The notes beneath the pieces are model-generated. The model saw only the letters and a program-made list of their open reading frames with translations. It had not been told where the DNA came from and did no database searches. This document shows positions 14,892 through 22,458 of a stretch of DNA of 53,115 bases, piece after piece. The stretch comes from JAJISK01 sp046759185 (GTDB taxonomy: Archaea; Thermoplasmatota; Thermoplasmata; RBG-16-68-12; JAJISG01): assembly GCA_046759185.1 (NCBI GenBank), contig JBHIBO010000011.1:1-53115 (forward strand). The letters run 5' to 3'. Every line of letters begins with the position of its first letter. Position 1 is the first letter of the stretch. The translations under genes were made by a program, and so were the position numbers.

Positions 14892-17718
14892 CCGGCTGGA
14901 ACCGGAACTCCCGCCAGGTCGGCTGCAGGTCACCGACGATGGGGAGTTGGTAGCCACACTCCTTGCATCGGTTCTTCGCGTCCAGACCCCAACTCTGGAT
15001 GTCGAAGCCGTGGCGCTGGATGGCGATGCGGCCGCAGCCCGGGCAGTAGGTGTGTTCCAGGCGGTGACCGGGGACGTTCCCGATGTAGACGTACTTCAGG
15101 CCGACCTCCTGGGCCACCTGATGGTGCTTCTCCAGGGTCTCCACGGGTGTGAGGGGCAGATCGACCATCTTGTAGTCCGGGTGGAACCGGAGGAAGTGGA
15201 TGGGCGTATCCGGTCCGAGCTCCTCGTAGACGAAGCGGGCGAGCTTCTGGGCGTACTCCAGGTCGTCCCCGACCTCTGGCACGACAAGATCGGTAATTTC
15301 GATGTGGACGTCCGTCTTGTCGCGCATTTCGATCAGGCTATCGAAGATGGGCTGAGGATCGGGGACGCCGATGTAGCGCCGGACGAATCGTGGCTCTCCG
15401 TTTCCCTTGAAATCGACGGTGATGGCGTCTAGGAAATCGGGCATCATGGCGACGGTCTGCGGGGTGTCGTAGCCGTTGGAAACGAAAATGTTGATGAGGC
15501 CGGCCTCGCGGGCCAATACGCCGATGTCGTGGGCGAACTCCATGAAGATAGTGGGTTGGTTGTAGGTGTAAGCAATGCCTTGGGCGCCCTGTTGTACGGT
15601 CAAGTCTACGACGCCTTGAGGGCTGATATCCGTCCCCTGAATCTTGCGCCGCTGTGAGATGTCATAGTTCTGGCAATTAGCGACAGCAATGAAATCTGCG
15701 ATGTAGGAGTGGTCACTCGCCACAGCCAAGTTGTAGACGTAGCCCACGTGCGAGAGCGTTTTGATGGTCCGGATAGGCAGGAGGAAGTAGTCCGGGGTCT
15801 CGATAGCTCGAGGGGAGCGCGGGGCCCATTCGATGGCTTCCGGCTGCATCTCTATGGACTCGACCAAGACGCGGGCCATGTAGTCGTTTGAGCGCGACAC
15901 AGTCCGACCCTCGATCACAGATGTGCTCGGATTCCGACCGACGTAGTATCTCGGGACTGTGCCTAGTTTCAAGAAGAGTTCAACAACACCCCGGGTGAGT
16001 ATCTCTGACGCGGACGTGCTGCCCAGAATCGTTCCCATGCGCGTCTCAGTGAGATAACCGTCGCCATTCAGGTAGCCTGTGAGGAACGCCCTGACCGGCC
16101 CCGGGTCATTGGAGGATAGCAGGACATCCGGAACACGCTTCCGTCTCGCCCCCTCCCCACCGAGGCCTCGAAGGAGCAGAGCCAGAGGAGTATTCCTTAC
16201 AACGAGTGCAGTTCGATTACGCTGCTCATTCCGAGTGGGAGCGTAACCTGTCAACCGTTTGACTATGCGCGTGACTTCATCTTGCCGCTCGCGTTCTGAG
16301 GAGCCGAAGCTGAACCAGGCGGAACAGCTGTTGGCCCGTCCGGATGCTCTAGCGAAGGATCCCTCCGCAGCATAGTAGCCGAGGAGCCTGGCAAAATCCT
16401 CATCTAGAGGGATAATGCGTGGAACGCCTCGTGCACGGCCGAAATTGTAGCGGACTATGCCCTCCTCTTCTACTAGCTGGATGTTCCGCTTGTAACGGGG
16501 CTGAGGGAGTGAGGACAGAAAGTCGAGGACGTCAATGGTCACCTTCTCTGAACCTGGCACGGTCTTGGGGATGGCAACGAAGTCCCCCGCTTCCAGTTCT
16601 TTCGCCCGGACTTTTCGGATCCTCCCGCTCCCACCCGCTGCGGCGAAGACGCGATGGTCGGGTGTACAACGAAGCGGTGCGAGATAGACCGGATTGATCT
16701 CAAGAAGACTATCTGAGTAGAAGTGGCGGTGAATCTGCCCGGCCTTCCGGAGTCGTCCCTTATGAGTCCAGACCCGGATGTCTTCCAGGTCCACGACCTC
16801 TCCGTTAGTGGTTGTTCTGGGGTTTATCCCCAGCGACCACAAGTCCGAAGCCGGGATCATACCATGGTCCGTCGAGATGACTGATTCGCCGGGAATGCAG
16901 TACTGGCAGTTGTGTACAACAATTCCGTCCGCCACGTAGTTGTGCGTAGGAAAGGTTTCGAGGCTGTAGACCGTCTCAACACGATCTGTAGGCTTGATAG
17001 AGGTCACCCGACACCATTCGCGGTTGTTCGCCATCTGGCATCCTGCTTCCCGCGCTTCGACGAGAAGGGCAAGTTCTCTTGGGTGCTCGGCTAGGTAGGC
17101 AGACTCCGTTCCCGCCAGTAGCTGGTCATCCAACTCGGGCACAAGACTCTCGGCGATCCCGTCTGAAGTCTTAGGCCAGATCTTCAGAACCCAGTCCCCG
17201 AGTATCAAGTCCCCAACCGTCTTCCACCCCTTTTTCGTCCAAACCGGGTGCTCCTCGGTTAGAAGTATGCGCTCGGGAGGCTCGGCGCCGTAACGGACCT
17301 CCCAGATCCTTGCGGTCCTGGCTCCTACATGCGTGACTACACTCGGCTGCGGGTCGATTCCACCTTCTAGGTCGTACGACCACACGGAATCCCCCGGGGC
17401 AATATGCTCGACCTTCTTTGTTCCACCGTTCGGAAGGAGAATCTCCGCCCCCGCTGGGTGGCACAACCAATTGCAGCCAGTGGTGGCGATGGAAAAGACC
17501 TTGGCCCCGGGCATGAAGTGGGTCACGGGCTTCTTCTCGATGGGGTCAACGTGGCCCGAAATGACCTTCCCGTACACGAGAAGCTGGAGCTTCCCATTGA
17601 GGTTCTGTCGAATCCCGCACAACCCGATCTGGCCCTCTCCGATTCTACAATACCGCGCGCAGGCGGTGCAAAGAACCTTCCCGCCCTCGACAGGCTCGTA
17701 CAGGAGGGCTTCCTTCAT
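14884..17718 (-). CDS. amrS: AmmeMemoRadiSam system radical SAM enzyme, with two inteins
   Basis: The 944-aa precursor contains three extein pieces (1-85, 271-273 and 682-944) that together give a 351-aa AmrS, a normal family length. The N-terminus carries CTACARYCRIGEGQIGLCG. The radical SAM motif is CX3CX2C: Cys82 is in GCNWL, and the second and third cysteines, Cys271 and Cys682, are the +1 residues of intein 1 and intein 2. The C-terminus has paired CPGC and CKEC. AmrS belongs with AMMECR1 and Memo proteins, whose product is poorly understood; neither partner is in the window. The TATA box is at 17749-17754, giving a leader of about 8 nt. The gene overlaps the convergent aminopeptidase by 8 nt and follows thiL by 54 nt. 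Confidence 0.92.
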   Translation of the reverse strand: MKEALLYEPVEGGKVLCTACARYCRIGEGQIGLCGIRQNLNGKLQLLVYGKVISGHVDPIEKKPVTHFMPGAKVFSIATTGCNWLCHPAGAEILLPNGGTKKVEHIAPGDSVWSYDLEGGIDPQPSVVTHVGARTARIWEVRYGAEPPERILLTEEHPVWTKKGWKTVGDLILGDWVLKIWPKTSDGIAESLVPELDDQLLAGTESAYLAEHPRELALLVEAREAGCQMANNREWCRVTSIKPTDRVETVYSLETFPTHNYVADGIVVHNCQYCIPGESVISTDHGMIPASDLWSLGINPRTTTNGEVVDLEDIRVWTHKGRLRKAGQIHRHFYSDSLLEINPVYLAPLRCTPDHRVFAAAGGSGRIRKVRAKELEAGDFVAIPKTVPGSEKVTIDVLDFLSSLPQPRYKRNIQLVEEEGIVRYNFGRARGVPRIIPLDEDFARLLGYYAAEGSFARASGRANSCSAWFSFGSSERERQDEVTRIVKRLTGYAPTRNEQRNRTALVVRNTPLALLLRGLGGEGARRKRVPDVLLSSNDPGPVRAFLTGYLNGDGYLTETRMGTILGSTSASEILTRGVVELFLKLGTVPRYYVGRNPSTSVIEGRTVSRSNDYMARVLVESIEMQPEAIEWAPRSPRAIETPDYFLLPIRTIKTLSHVGYVYNLAVASDHSYIADFIAVANCQNYDISQRRKIQGTDISPQGVVDLTVQQGAQGIAYTYNQPTIFMEFAHDIGVLAREAGLINIFVSNGYDTPQTVAMMPDFLDAITVDFKGNGEPRFVRRYIGVPDPQPIFDSLIEMRDKTDVHIEITDLVVPEVGDDLEYAQKLARFVYEELGPDTPIHFLRFHPDYKMVDLPLTPVETLEKHHQVAQEVGLKYVYIGNVPGHRLEHTYCPGCGRIAIQRHGFDIQSWGLDAKNRCKECGYQLPIVGDLQPTWREFRFQPVM
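15676..16899 (-). mobile_element. Intein 2 of AmrS (408 aa, LAGLIDADG homing endonuclease)
   Basis: Residues 274-681 of the precursor. Block A is CIPGESVISTDHGMIPASDL, block B is CTPDHRVFAA (Thr and His of TxxH), the two endonuclease motifs are LLGYYAAEGSF (445-455) and FLTGYLNGDGYL (545-556), block F is GYVYNLAVASDHSYIADFI, and the junction is AVAN followed by Cys. The catalytic Cys1, terminal Asn and Cys+1 are present, but the penultimate residue is Ala where His is usual. Two 60-nt lines I counted here have 52% and 57% G+C against 70% in one amrS extein line. This fits a horizontally acquired element that may still be able to home. Confidence 0.92.
16909..17463 (-). mobile_element. Intein 1 of AmrS (185-aa mini-intein)
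   Basis: Residues 86-270 of the precursor. Block A starts CHPAGAEILLPNGGTKKVEH, block B is LLTEEHPVWTKKGW (TxxH), block F is VETVYSLETFPTHNYVADG and block G is IVVHN followed by Cys. All splicing residues are canonical: Cys1, block B His, penultimate His, Asn and Cys+1. No LAGLIDADG motif is present, so the endonuclease has been lost and inheritance is probably vertical. Only nine bases of extein (residues C, Q and Y) separate it from intein 2. Confidence 0.92.
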
Positions 17719-17748
17719 GCCAGGAGATGTCTATCGTGGCAGTCCCGC

Positions 17749-17755
17749 TATATAT
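17749..17755 (-). promoter_or_regulatory. TATA box of amrS
   Basis: An alternating TATATA element on the minus strand is centred 34 nt before ATG 17718, in the gap between thiL and amrS. amrS therefore has its own promoter as well as possible read-through. Confidence 0.55.
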
Positions 17756-17772
17756 TTTGGGCTGCAAGTCCG

Positions 17773-18732
17773 CTACCTGAAGTGCTCGTAGCCCCGGGTC
17801 TCCAGAACCTCTTCCCGGCCCTCGACTTGGAGGAGATTGTCGCCGGGATCGATGACCTCCCCGATGGCCGTCGCCTGCGTGCCCAAGTCAGACAAGCCAT
17901 CGCGAACTTCTTCCCATCGCCCTTTCTGACACGTAAACACGAGTTCGAAGTCCCCGCCCTGAAACAGGAGCGTGTCCTTCCGTGCGTCCTGGTCCATGTC
18001 CAAGAGCGGGGGCGCCTGGGGAAGCCGGTCGTAGGCGACCCGAAAGGCGACTCCGCTGGCTTCACTCAGCTGTCCCAAGGACGCCGCGAGGCCGTCCGAG
18101 TCGTCGATGCAGGAAGTCACCCCTCCGGATGCGGCGAGGAGGAGGCCCTCCTCTACGCGCGGGTGGGGACGCATAACGGCGTCCATGGCGCGACTCTCCT
18201 CGAGGCCCTCCCTCAACCGGGACAAGCCCCAGCCGGCCCAGCCGAGGACCCCGGTCACGGCCAGGAGGTCCCCGGGCCGGGCCCCCTTCCGGCGCAGCAC
18301 CCGATCGCCCTGGCTCCACCCGGCCGCCGTGACGCAGACCGAGATCTCCGCCCCCTCCTTTGTGTCGCCCCCGAGGATGGCCACGTCGTAGGTCTCGGCG
18401 CAGGCGCCCAGGCCGCGGGCCATCGCCTCGACGTAGGCGACCTCAAGCTGGGGGGGCAGGATCAGGGAGACGAGGAGGCCGAAGGGCTTCCCGCCCATGG
18501 CCGCGATGTCGCTAAGGTTGACGGCGGCCGCGTACCAGCCCACCTGGTCGCCGGCGATCCCCGGGGGGATGTGGGTGCGCGCGTTGATGGAGTCGGTCGC
18601 CAGCAGCAGGTAACGGTCCCCCACGGGGAGGAACGCCGCGTCGTCTCCCAGGCCCCGGTCCTCGGCCTCCCCGTAGATGGCGAGGAGGCGGCGAATGAGG
18701 GCCCGCTCACCAAGGTCTGTGAGGGTTGCCAC
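17773..18732 (-). CDS. thiL: Thiamine-monophosphate kinase
   Basis: The 319-aa protein has the ThiL/PurM-type ATP-grasp-like fold: GLGDDAAFLPVG (about 27-38), LLATDSINARTH with metal-binding Asp, NLSDIAAMGGKP, and ILGGDTKEGAEI; the C-terminal half has DDSDGLAASLGQLSEAS and GGDFELVFT. It phosphorylates thiamine monophosphate to thiamine pyrophosphate with ATP. The GTG at 18732 is chosen over a TTG at 18744 because the TATA box CTATATGA (18764-18757) is 28 nt from the GTG and only 16 nt from the TTG. The same element sits between this gene and the divergent LLM oxidoreductase. Confidence 0.92.
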   Translation of the reverse strand: MATLTDLGERALIRRLLAIYGEAEDRGLGDDAAFLPVGDRYLLLATDSINARTHIPPGIAGDQVGWYAAAVNLSDIAAMGGKPFGLLVSLILPPQLEVAYVEAMARGLGACAETYDVAILGGDTKEGAEISVCVTAAGWSQGDRVLRRKGARPGDLLAVTGVLGWAGWGLSRLREGLEESRAMDAVMRPHPRVEEGLLLAASGGVTSCIDDSDGLAASLGQLSEASGVAFRVAYDRLPQAPPLLDMDQDARKDTLLFQGGDFELVFTCQKGRWEEVRDGLSDLGTQATAIGEVIDPGDNLLQVEGREEVLETRGYEHFR

Positions 18733-18756
18733 GGCCCCGTCCAAACGCGGGAGAGC

Positions 18757-18764
18757 CTATATGA
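18757..18764. promoter_or_regulatory. Shared divergent TATA element between thiL and the LLM gene
   Basis: CTATATGA reads nearly the same on both strands. It is 28 nt from the thiL GTG (leaderless) and about 42-51 nt from the LLM start, where a GGAGGG follows at 18788-18793. Confidence 0.5.
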
Positions 18765-18810
18765 ACTCCCCACGGGTCCCGCCAGGCGGAGGGCTGGTTC
18801 CCTGGACCTC

Positions 18811-19647
18811 GTGGTCGATCTTCCCATTCAAGGCATCGACGGCGGGGTGGCGCCTCTGGTCGAAGCCGGGGTCCTGACCGAGGAGGCGGGGTGGGACGGC
18901 GTGTCCCTGGAGGACTACATAAGCTACTACCGCGAGGGGCCTCTCTACGATCCATGGCTCGTCCTGGCGGCCATCGCGGCCCGCACGGAACGGATTCGCC
19001 TGGATATCACCGTCTCCCCCATCGCCCGCCGACGGCCTTGGAAGGTGGCCCGAGAGGCGGTCACCCTGGATCACCTTTCCGGTGGTCGCCTCACCCTCGG
19101 CGTCGGGGTGGGAGACGATACGGACAAGAGCTTCACCCATTTCGGCGGGGAGGGCACGAAGGCACGGGAGCGGGCCCAACGCCTCGACGAGGCCCTGGAG
19201 ATCCTGGAGGGACTGTGGAGCGGCAAGCCCTTCGCCTACCAAGGCGAGCACTTCCGCTTGGAGGAGGTCACGTTTCAGCCCCGGCCGGTGCAGCGTCCAC
19301 GCATCCCCATCTGGGTGGGCGGGGGGTGGCCCCGCGAAGGTCCCCTCCGGCGGGCGGCCCGATGGGACGGGGCCGTGTTCTACAAGGTCTCGACGGACGG
19401 GAGGTATCAGGAGATGACGCCAGCGGACATCGCTGCCATCCGAGCGGCCATATACGAACGCAGGACCTCGCTGGGACCGTACGACATAGTGACGGGGGGT
19501 CCGACGCCCGGGAAGGATCCTGCAGCGGCCCGGGCCAAACTGGAGCCGCTGGCTGAAGCGGGACTGACGGTGTGGCACGAGTTTCTGCCCCAAGATCCCA
19601 GAGCGATGCGGCGGCGGATCGAGGAAGGGCCACCACGGTGGCAGTGA
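18811..19647 (+). CDS. LLM class (luciferase-like, probably F420 or flavin-dependent) oxidoreductase
   Basis: The TIM-barrel LLM family is indicated by GVSLEDYISYY, YDPWLVLAAIAARTERIRL, the conserved KVAREAVTLDHLSGGRLTLG (about 80-100), ALEILEGLWSGKPFAYQGEH and RPRIPIWVGGGWPR. It is a reductase or monooxygenase using F420 or FMN; the substrate cannot be inferred. The product is about 279-282 aa, shorter than most relatives, with a reduced C-terminus. The frame is open far upstream (antisense to thiL and amrS) but that is noise. GTG 18811 is used; a CTG at 18802 would give the more natural first strand and is 8 nt after GGAGGG. Confidence 0.8.
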   Translation: MVDLPIQGIDGGVAPLVEAGVLTEEAGWDGVSLEDYISYYREGPLYDPWLVLAAIAARTERIRLDITVSPIARRRPWKVAREAVTLDHLSGGRLTLGVGVGDDTDKSFTHFGGEGTKARERAQRLDEALEILEGLWSGKPFAYQGEHFRLEEVTFQPRPVQRPRIPIWVGGGWPREGPLRRAARWDGAVFYKVSTDGRYQEMTPADIAAIRAAIYERRTSLGPYDIVTGGPTPGKDPAAARAKLEPLAEAGLTVWHEFLPQDPRAMRRRIEEGPPRWQ

Positions 19648-19659
19648 GGTCTCGATGGA

Positions 19660-19748
19660 TGCGGGCTGCGGGATTTGAACCCGCGCTACGAGCTGTTTGC
19701 AGGTGCCTTTGGCAAGCTCGGGTCCTAACCAGGCTAGACTAAGCCCGC
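19660..19748 (-). tRNA. tRNA-Gly(GCC) with a 15-nt intron
   Basis: The strand folds as a complete cloverleaf: acceptor GCGGGCT paired with AGCCCGC, D-arm GTCT/GGAC with the loop AGCCTGGTTA, anticodon stem CGAGC/GCTCG, a 4-nt variable region and T-arm GCGGG/CCCGC with loop TTCAAAT. Without the intron the molecule is 74 nt with anticodon GCC. The D-arm sequence is typical of archaeal tRNA-Gly. The 3' CCA is not encoded. A TATA-like CTTTAAG (19781-19775) lies 30 nt upstream. Confidence 0.93.
19695..19709 (-). other. tRNA-Gly intron at canonical position 37/38
   Basis: The 15-nt insert begins after A37. Exon nucleotides 32-35 (TTGC) pair with intron GCAA to give the 4-bp central helix, with 3-nt bulges CAA and ACA on opposite strands; cutting each after its second base yields a 7-nt anticodon loop. 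This is the substrate of archaeal tRNA-splicing endonuclease. Confidence 0.85.
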
Positions 19749-19848
19749 CCGGGGCTCCCTAACCCCCCACCTCTCTTAAAGGGTGGTCGAGCGACCCCGT
19801 GAGGGCCCCAGGTTAAGGGTTAAAGCGCACCTGAGACTACCGGCGGCG

Positions 19849-21159
19849 ATGGCGACCGACCTCGTCAAGGAGGTCATGGAGGACATCCGCTCCCCCCTCT
19901 ACCGAAACGCCATTTTCCTGATTCTCCACACCCTCGTCGTCGCCGGGGCCGGCTTCCTCTTCTGGCTTATCGTGACCCGTCTCTCGGGGGACCTGGAGGC
20001 GGTGGGGCAGGCCCTCCTGTTGGTGGGGGTGGTGACCCTCCTGGCCACCGTCGCCCAGTTGGGCTTCGGCATCGGCCTGATCCGGTTCATCCCCGGGTCT
20101 CAGGGGGAGAATCGGGGCCGGATGGTGAACAGCGCCCTGACGGTGAGCGTCGCCGTGGCCTTCGCGCTGGCCGTGGTCCTCCTGTTGACCCTCGACCTCT
20201 GGTTCCCCCAGGGGGCCGACGTGCTCAGCCTCGCTGCCCTGGTGCCCATCTTCCTCCTCCTGGCAGTCCTCTCCGTCACCGTCCCCATCGTCGACAATAG
20301 CTTCGTGGCCGGTCGGAAGGCCTCTTACGTGGTGGCCAGGAGCACCCTCTTCCAGGCCGTCCGTCTCGCCGCCCCCCTCCTCCTCATTGGCCTTCTCGGG
20401 GTCCTCGGCGTCCTCGCGTCCCTCATGGTCGCCCACATCTTGGCCCTCGCGATGGCCTTCCTTCTTCTCCTGCCCCGGCTGTACCCCGGCTTTCGCCTGA
20501 CGCCGCTGGTGGACCGGGACCTCCTGGGCGAGATGTTCCACTTCTCCATCGGGAACCACATCGCGGAGATCTTCCACGTTCTCCCGTACCCCGTGATCCT
20601 GATCATCATCGCCCGCCTCACGGGCACCGGCGAGGCGGCGGCCCTCTTCGGGATCCCGTGGCTCATCGCCAGCCTCCTCTTCGCCGTTCCCCTCATGGCC
20701 AGCGTCTCCCTCTACGCCGAGGGCTCGCACTTCCGGGACCGGCTCCGGGGGGACTTGCGGAAGACCCTCCGGTTCATCCTGCCCCTGTTGGTCATCGGCA
20801 TTGCCTTCGTCTGGGTCTTCGGCGAGTGGCTTCTCTCTCTCTTTGAGGAGAACTTCCCCCCGGAGGGCGTGCAGCTGCTTCGGGTCCTGGCCATCTCCGC
20901 CGTCTTCGTGGCGGTGAACGGGCTGTTCATCGCCGTGGCCCGGGTGATGAAGTGGGTCCGGGCCGTCATCGCCCTGTGGGCCTTCGTGGCCACGGGAACC
21001 ATTGCCCTCGCCTACCTCCTGCTCCCCATCTACGGCCTGGTGGGGGTGGGGTACGCCTGGCTGATCGCCAATGGCATCGCCGCCCTCGCGGTGATGGGGA
21101 CCTACCTCCTGCGGCGGGGATCCATTCGGGCCCTCCTCACGGCGGCGCCCGGGGAGTAG
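19849..21159 (+). CDS. Polysaccharide-type flippase (MATE/MVF-like, Wzx-related) membrane protein
   Basis: The 436-aa protein is almost entirely hydrophobic, with about 12-14 transmembrane helices evenly spaced from residue 19 to 425. Segments such as LRFIPGSQGENRGRMVNSAL, FVAGRKASYVV and a C-terminal YGLVGVGYAWLIANGIAAL match the polysaccharide biosynthesis/oligosaccharide flippase group, which moves lipid-linked sugars across the membrane. No glycosyltransferases are nearby, so the cargo is unknown. ATG 19849 is 27 nt after TTAAAG (19820-19825); the frame start at 19783 would precede the promoter. Confidence 0.8.
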   Translation: MATDLVKEVMEDIRSPLYRNAIFLILHTLVVAGAGFLFWLIVTRLSGDLEAVGQALLLVGVVTLLATVAQLGFGIGLIRFIPGSQGENRGRMVNSALTVSVAVAFALAVVLLLTLDLWFPQGADVLSLAALVPIFLLLAVLSVTVPIVDNSFVAGRKASYVVARSTLFQAVRLAAPLLLIGLLGVLGVLASLMVAHILALAMAFLLLLPRLYPGFRLTPLVDRDLLGEMFHFSIGNHIAEIFHVLPYPVILIIIARLTGTGEAAALFGIPWLIASLLFAVPLMASVSLYAEGSHFRDRLRGDLRKTLRFILPLLVIGIAFVWVFGEWLLSLFEENFPPEGVQLLRVLAISAVFVAVNGLFIAVARVMKWVRAVIALWAFVATGTIALAYLLLPIYGLVGVGYAWLIANGIAALAVMGTYLLRRGSIRALLTAAPGE

Positions 21160-21984
21160 TCAGGGCTCGAGCACGCCGCCGAGGGCGACCACCTCCAGGC
21201 CCTCCTCCCGCAGGCGCTGGATGTAGGGGTTGATCCCCAGGGAGTCGCTGACGATGTGCCCCGTCACCACGAGGTTCTTCCCCTCCCAGGCGCGGTCCTC
21301 CCGAAGGCGTTGGAGGTCGGCGGGGAGGACGTGGATGTACACCAAGGTATCCACCCCGTGGGCGAAGTAGGCCCGAGCCACGGGGTAGCCGCCGTTGGTG
21401 CCGGCTCCGTGCGCTACCACCCAGCGGCCCAGGGGACGCGCCGCATCGCCGAGGCGGATGGCGATGGAGGTTTCCGCGACCCCGAACTCGGGGAGGGCAT
21501 GGAGGGCCGCCACGCCGTCCTCCACCGTGGCGTCCCCGCCGCAGACCTCGAGGGCCCCGACCATCCGTTGCCGCCCCATCTCGTCCCACGGCTGATGGAT
21601 GTTCAGGAAGGGCAGCCGGAGCTGGCGGGCGAAGGCGGGGATGCGGTCGTAGTTGGAGGCGTGGCGGGCGGTCTCCTGGGGGATGGAGAGGTCTTCCACC
21701 GCCTGCCGGGCCTCCTCCGCGGGGACGCCGGCCTCTTCCATGAGTTCCGCATGTCGTTGGAGGACGTGGTGGAAATGGACGGTGGCATGGCCCCCGATGG
21801 GGTGGTGGGCGATCACCCCGTCAAACCCCTGTTCCCGGGCCAGGAGGAGTTCACCCACGCCGATGTCGATGCCTACGAGAAGCCGGCGCAGGTCCGCGCC
21901 GGGCACGTGAATCTGCGAGTCCGCGGGCACCTCCGTGAAGCCGGCCATCTCCAAGGCGAGGGCCATCAGCTCGTCGGTGTCCAT
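21160..21984 (-). CDS. NIF3-like dinuclear metal-centre protein
   Basis: The 274-aa protein contains FDGVIAHHPIGG (His-His metal ligands, about 54-65), NYDRIPAFARQLRLPFLNIH, LGRWVVAHGAGTNGGYPVARAY and a C-terminal NLVVTGHIVSDSLGINPY with further His and Asp ligands. These match the NIF3 (DUF34) family. Its biochemical role is poorly defined; a metal-dependent hydrolase, metal chaperone or insertase role has been proposed. ATG 21984 is 25 nt from CCTTTATC (22013-22006), so it is leaderless. The gene is convergent with the flippase, and the two stops abut. Confidence 0.8.
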   Translation of the reverse strand: MDTDELMALALEMAGFTEVPADSQIHVPGADLRRLLVGIDIGVGELLLAREQGFDGVIAHHPIGGHATVHFHHVLQRHAELMEEAGVPAEEARQAVEDLSIPQETARHASNYDRIPAFARQLRLPFLNIHQPWDEMGRQRMVGALEVCGGDATVEDGVAALHALPEFGVAETSIAIRLGDAARPLGRWVVAHGAGTNGGYPVARAYFAHGVDTLVYIHVLPADLQRLREDRAWEGKNLVVTGHIVSDSLGINPYIQRLREEGLEVVALGGVLEP

Positions 21985-22005
21985 GGCGGAGGAAGGCCGA
22001 GGGCC

Positions 22006-22013
22006 GATAAAGG
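22006..22013 (-). promoter_or_regulatory. TATA box of the NIF3-like gene
   Basis: CCTTTATC on the minus strand is centred 25 nt before ATG 21984. Confidence 0.55.
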
Positions 22014-22089
22014 ATGGGTTCTCATCGTCGATTGTCGAAGGAAAGATTTATGGTTGTCGAACTCACTGCGGGCCGTTCGAAGGTGGACC

Positions 22090-22215
22090 ATGGAAGATGT
22101 CTATGGAGCTCCGGACGTGCGCGGGTGCGGTCACGACGGCGGCTACGACTGCGACGCGCTCTTTCACTACTGTCGCCTCTGCAGCATGCCGATGGACGAT
22201 TGTTTCCACGCCTAG
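22090..22215 (+). CDS. Small Cys/His-rich protein (41 aa), putative metal binding
   Basis: The short frame encodes five Cys and three His in 41 residues, including RGCGHDGGYDCDALFHYC and RLCSMPMDDCFHA. The spacing suggests a zinc knuckle or treble-clef-like fold. A TATA-like ATTTATG (22046-22052) lies 41 nt upstream of the ATG, which would leave a leader of about 14 nt. I do not recognise the family. The unusual residue composition favours a real gene over a chance frame. Confidence 0.5.
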   Translation: MEDVYGAPDVRGCGHDGGYDCDALFHYCRLCSMPMDDCFHA

Positions 22216-22458
22216 GCCTGCGGCAGACCTCCGTCAAACGGGGGAAAATTATTAATTGTGGGTTCAGCATCGGGCCGCGGGATGGGATGAGGTTGCTCCG
22301 ACGCCGACGAGATTGGTTGCTTCTCCCCTCCGCAAACTCCTCCCCCGCGGTCTTCTAAGCGTTCGAGCGACGCCCATCCCTTCTTTCTCCTCGAAGGGGG
22401 CAGCGGGAGTTGGCGTCGCTGCAGGGACGGGGGCCGCGGGCGTTCCGGACTTTCCGGG
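22216..22458. other. Non-coding gap with an A/T-rich element
   Basis: I find no convincing gene. An A/T-rich AAAATTATTAATTG at about 22243-22256 looks promoter-like, but only a 23-codon Arg-rich frame follows (22287). A short plus-strand frame ending GAAGVPDFPG at 22462 vaguely recalls the N-terminus of a TlpA-like protein and could be decay debris, given the thioredoxin and CcdA remnants downstream. Confidence 0.3.

Noticed and set aside
14884..17718. The two inserts in amrS were considered as introns or as a fusion to another enzyme.
   Set aside because: The reading frame is continuous, blocks A, B, F and G and the LAGLIDADG motifs are present, and joining at Cys restores the family motif exactly.
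17404..18810. A plus-strand frame open for 747 codons covers the start of amrS, all of thiL and the LLM gene.
   Set aside because: Only the last 279-282 codons have homology and sensible composition. The rest is the antisense of thiL and amrS, where high G+C removes stops.
19837..20730. A minus-strand frame of 297 codons opposite the flippase, rich in Glu, Asp, Gly and Gln.
   Set aside because: It is the complement of a hydrophobic membrane gene, which always reads as charged residues. It has no promoter and no family.
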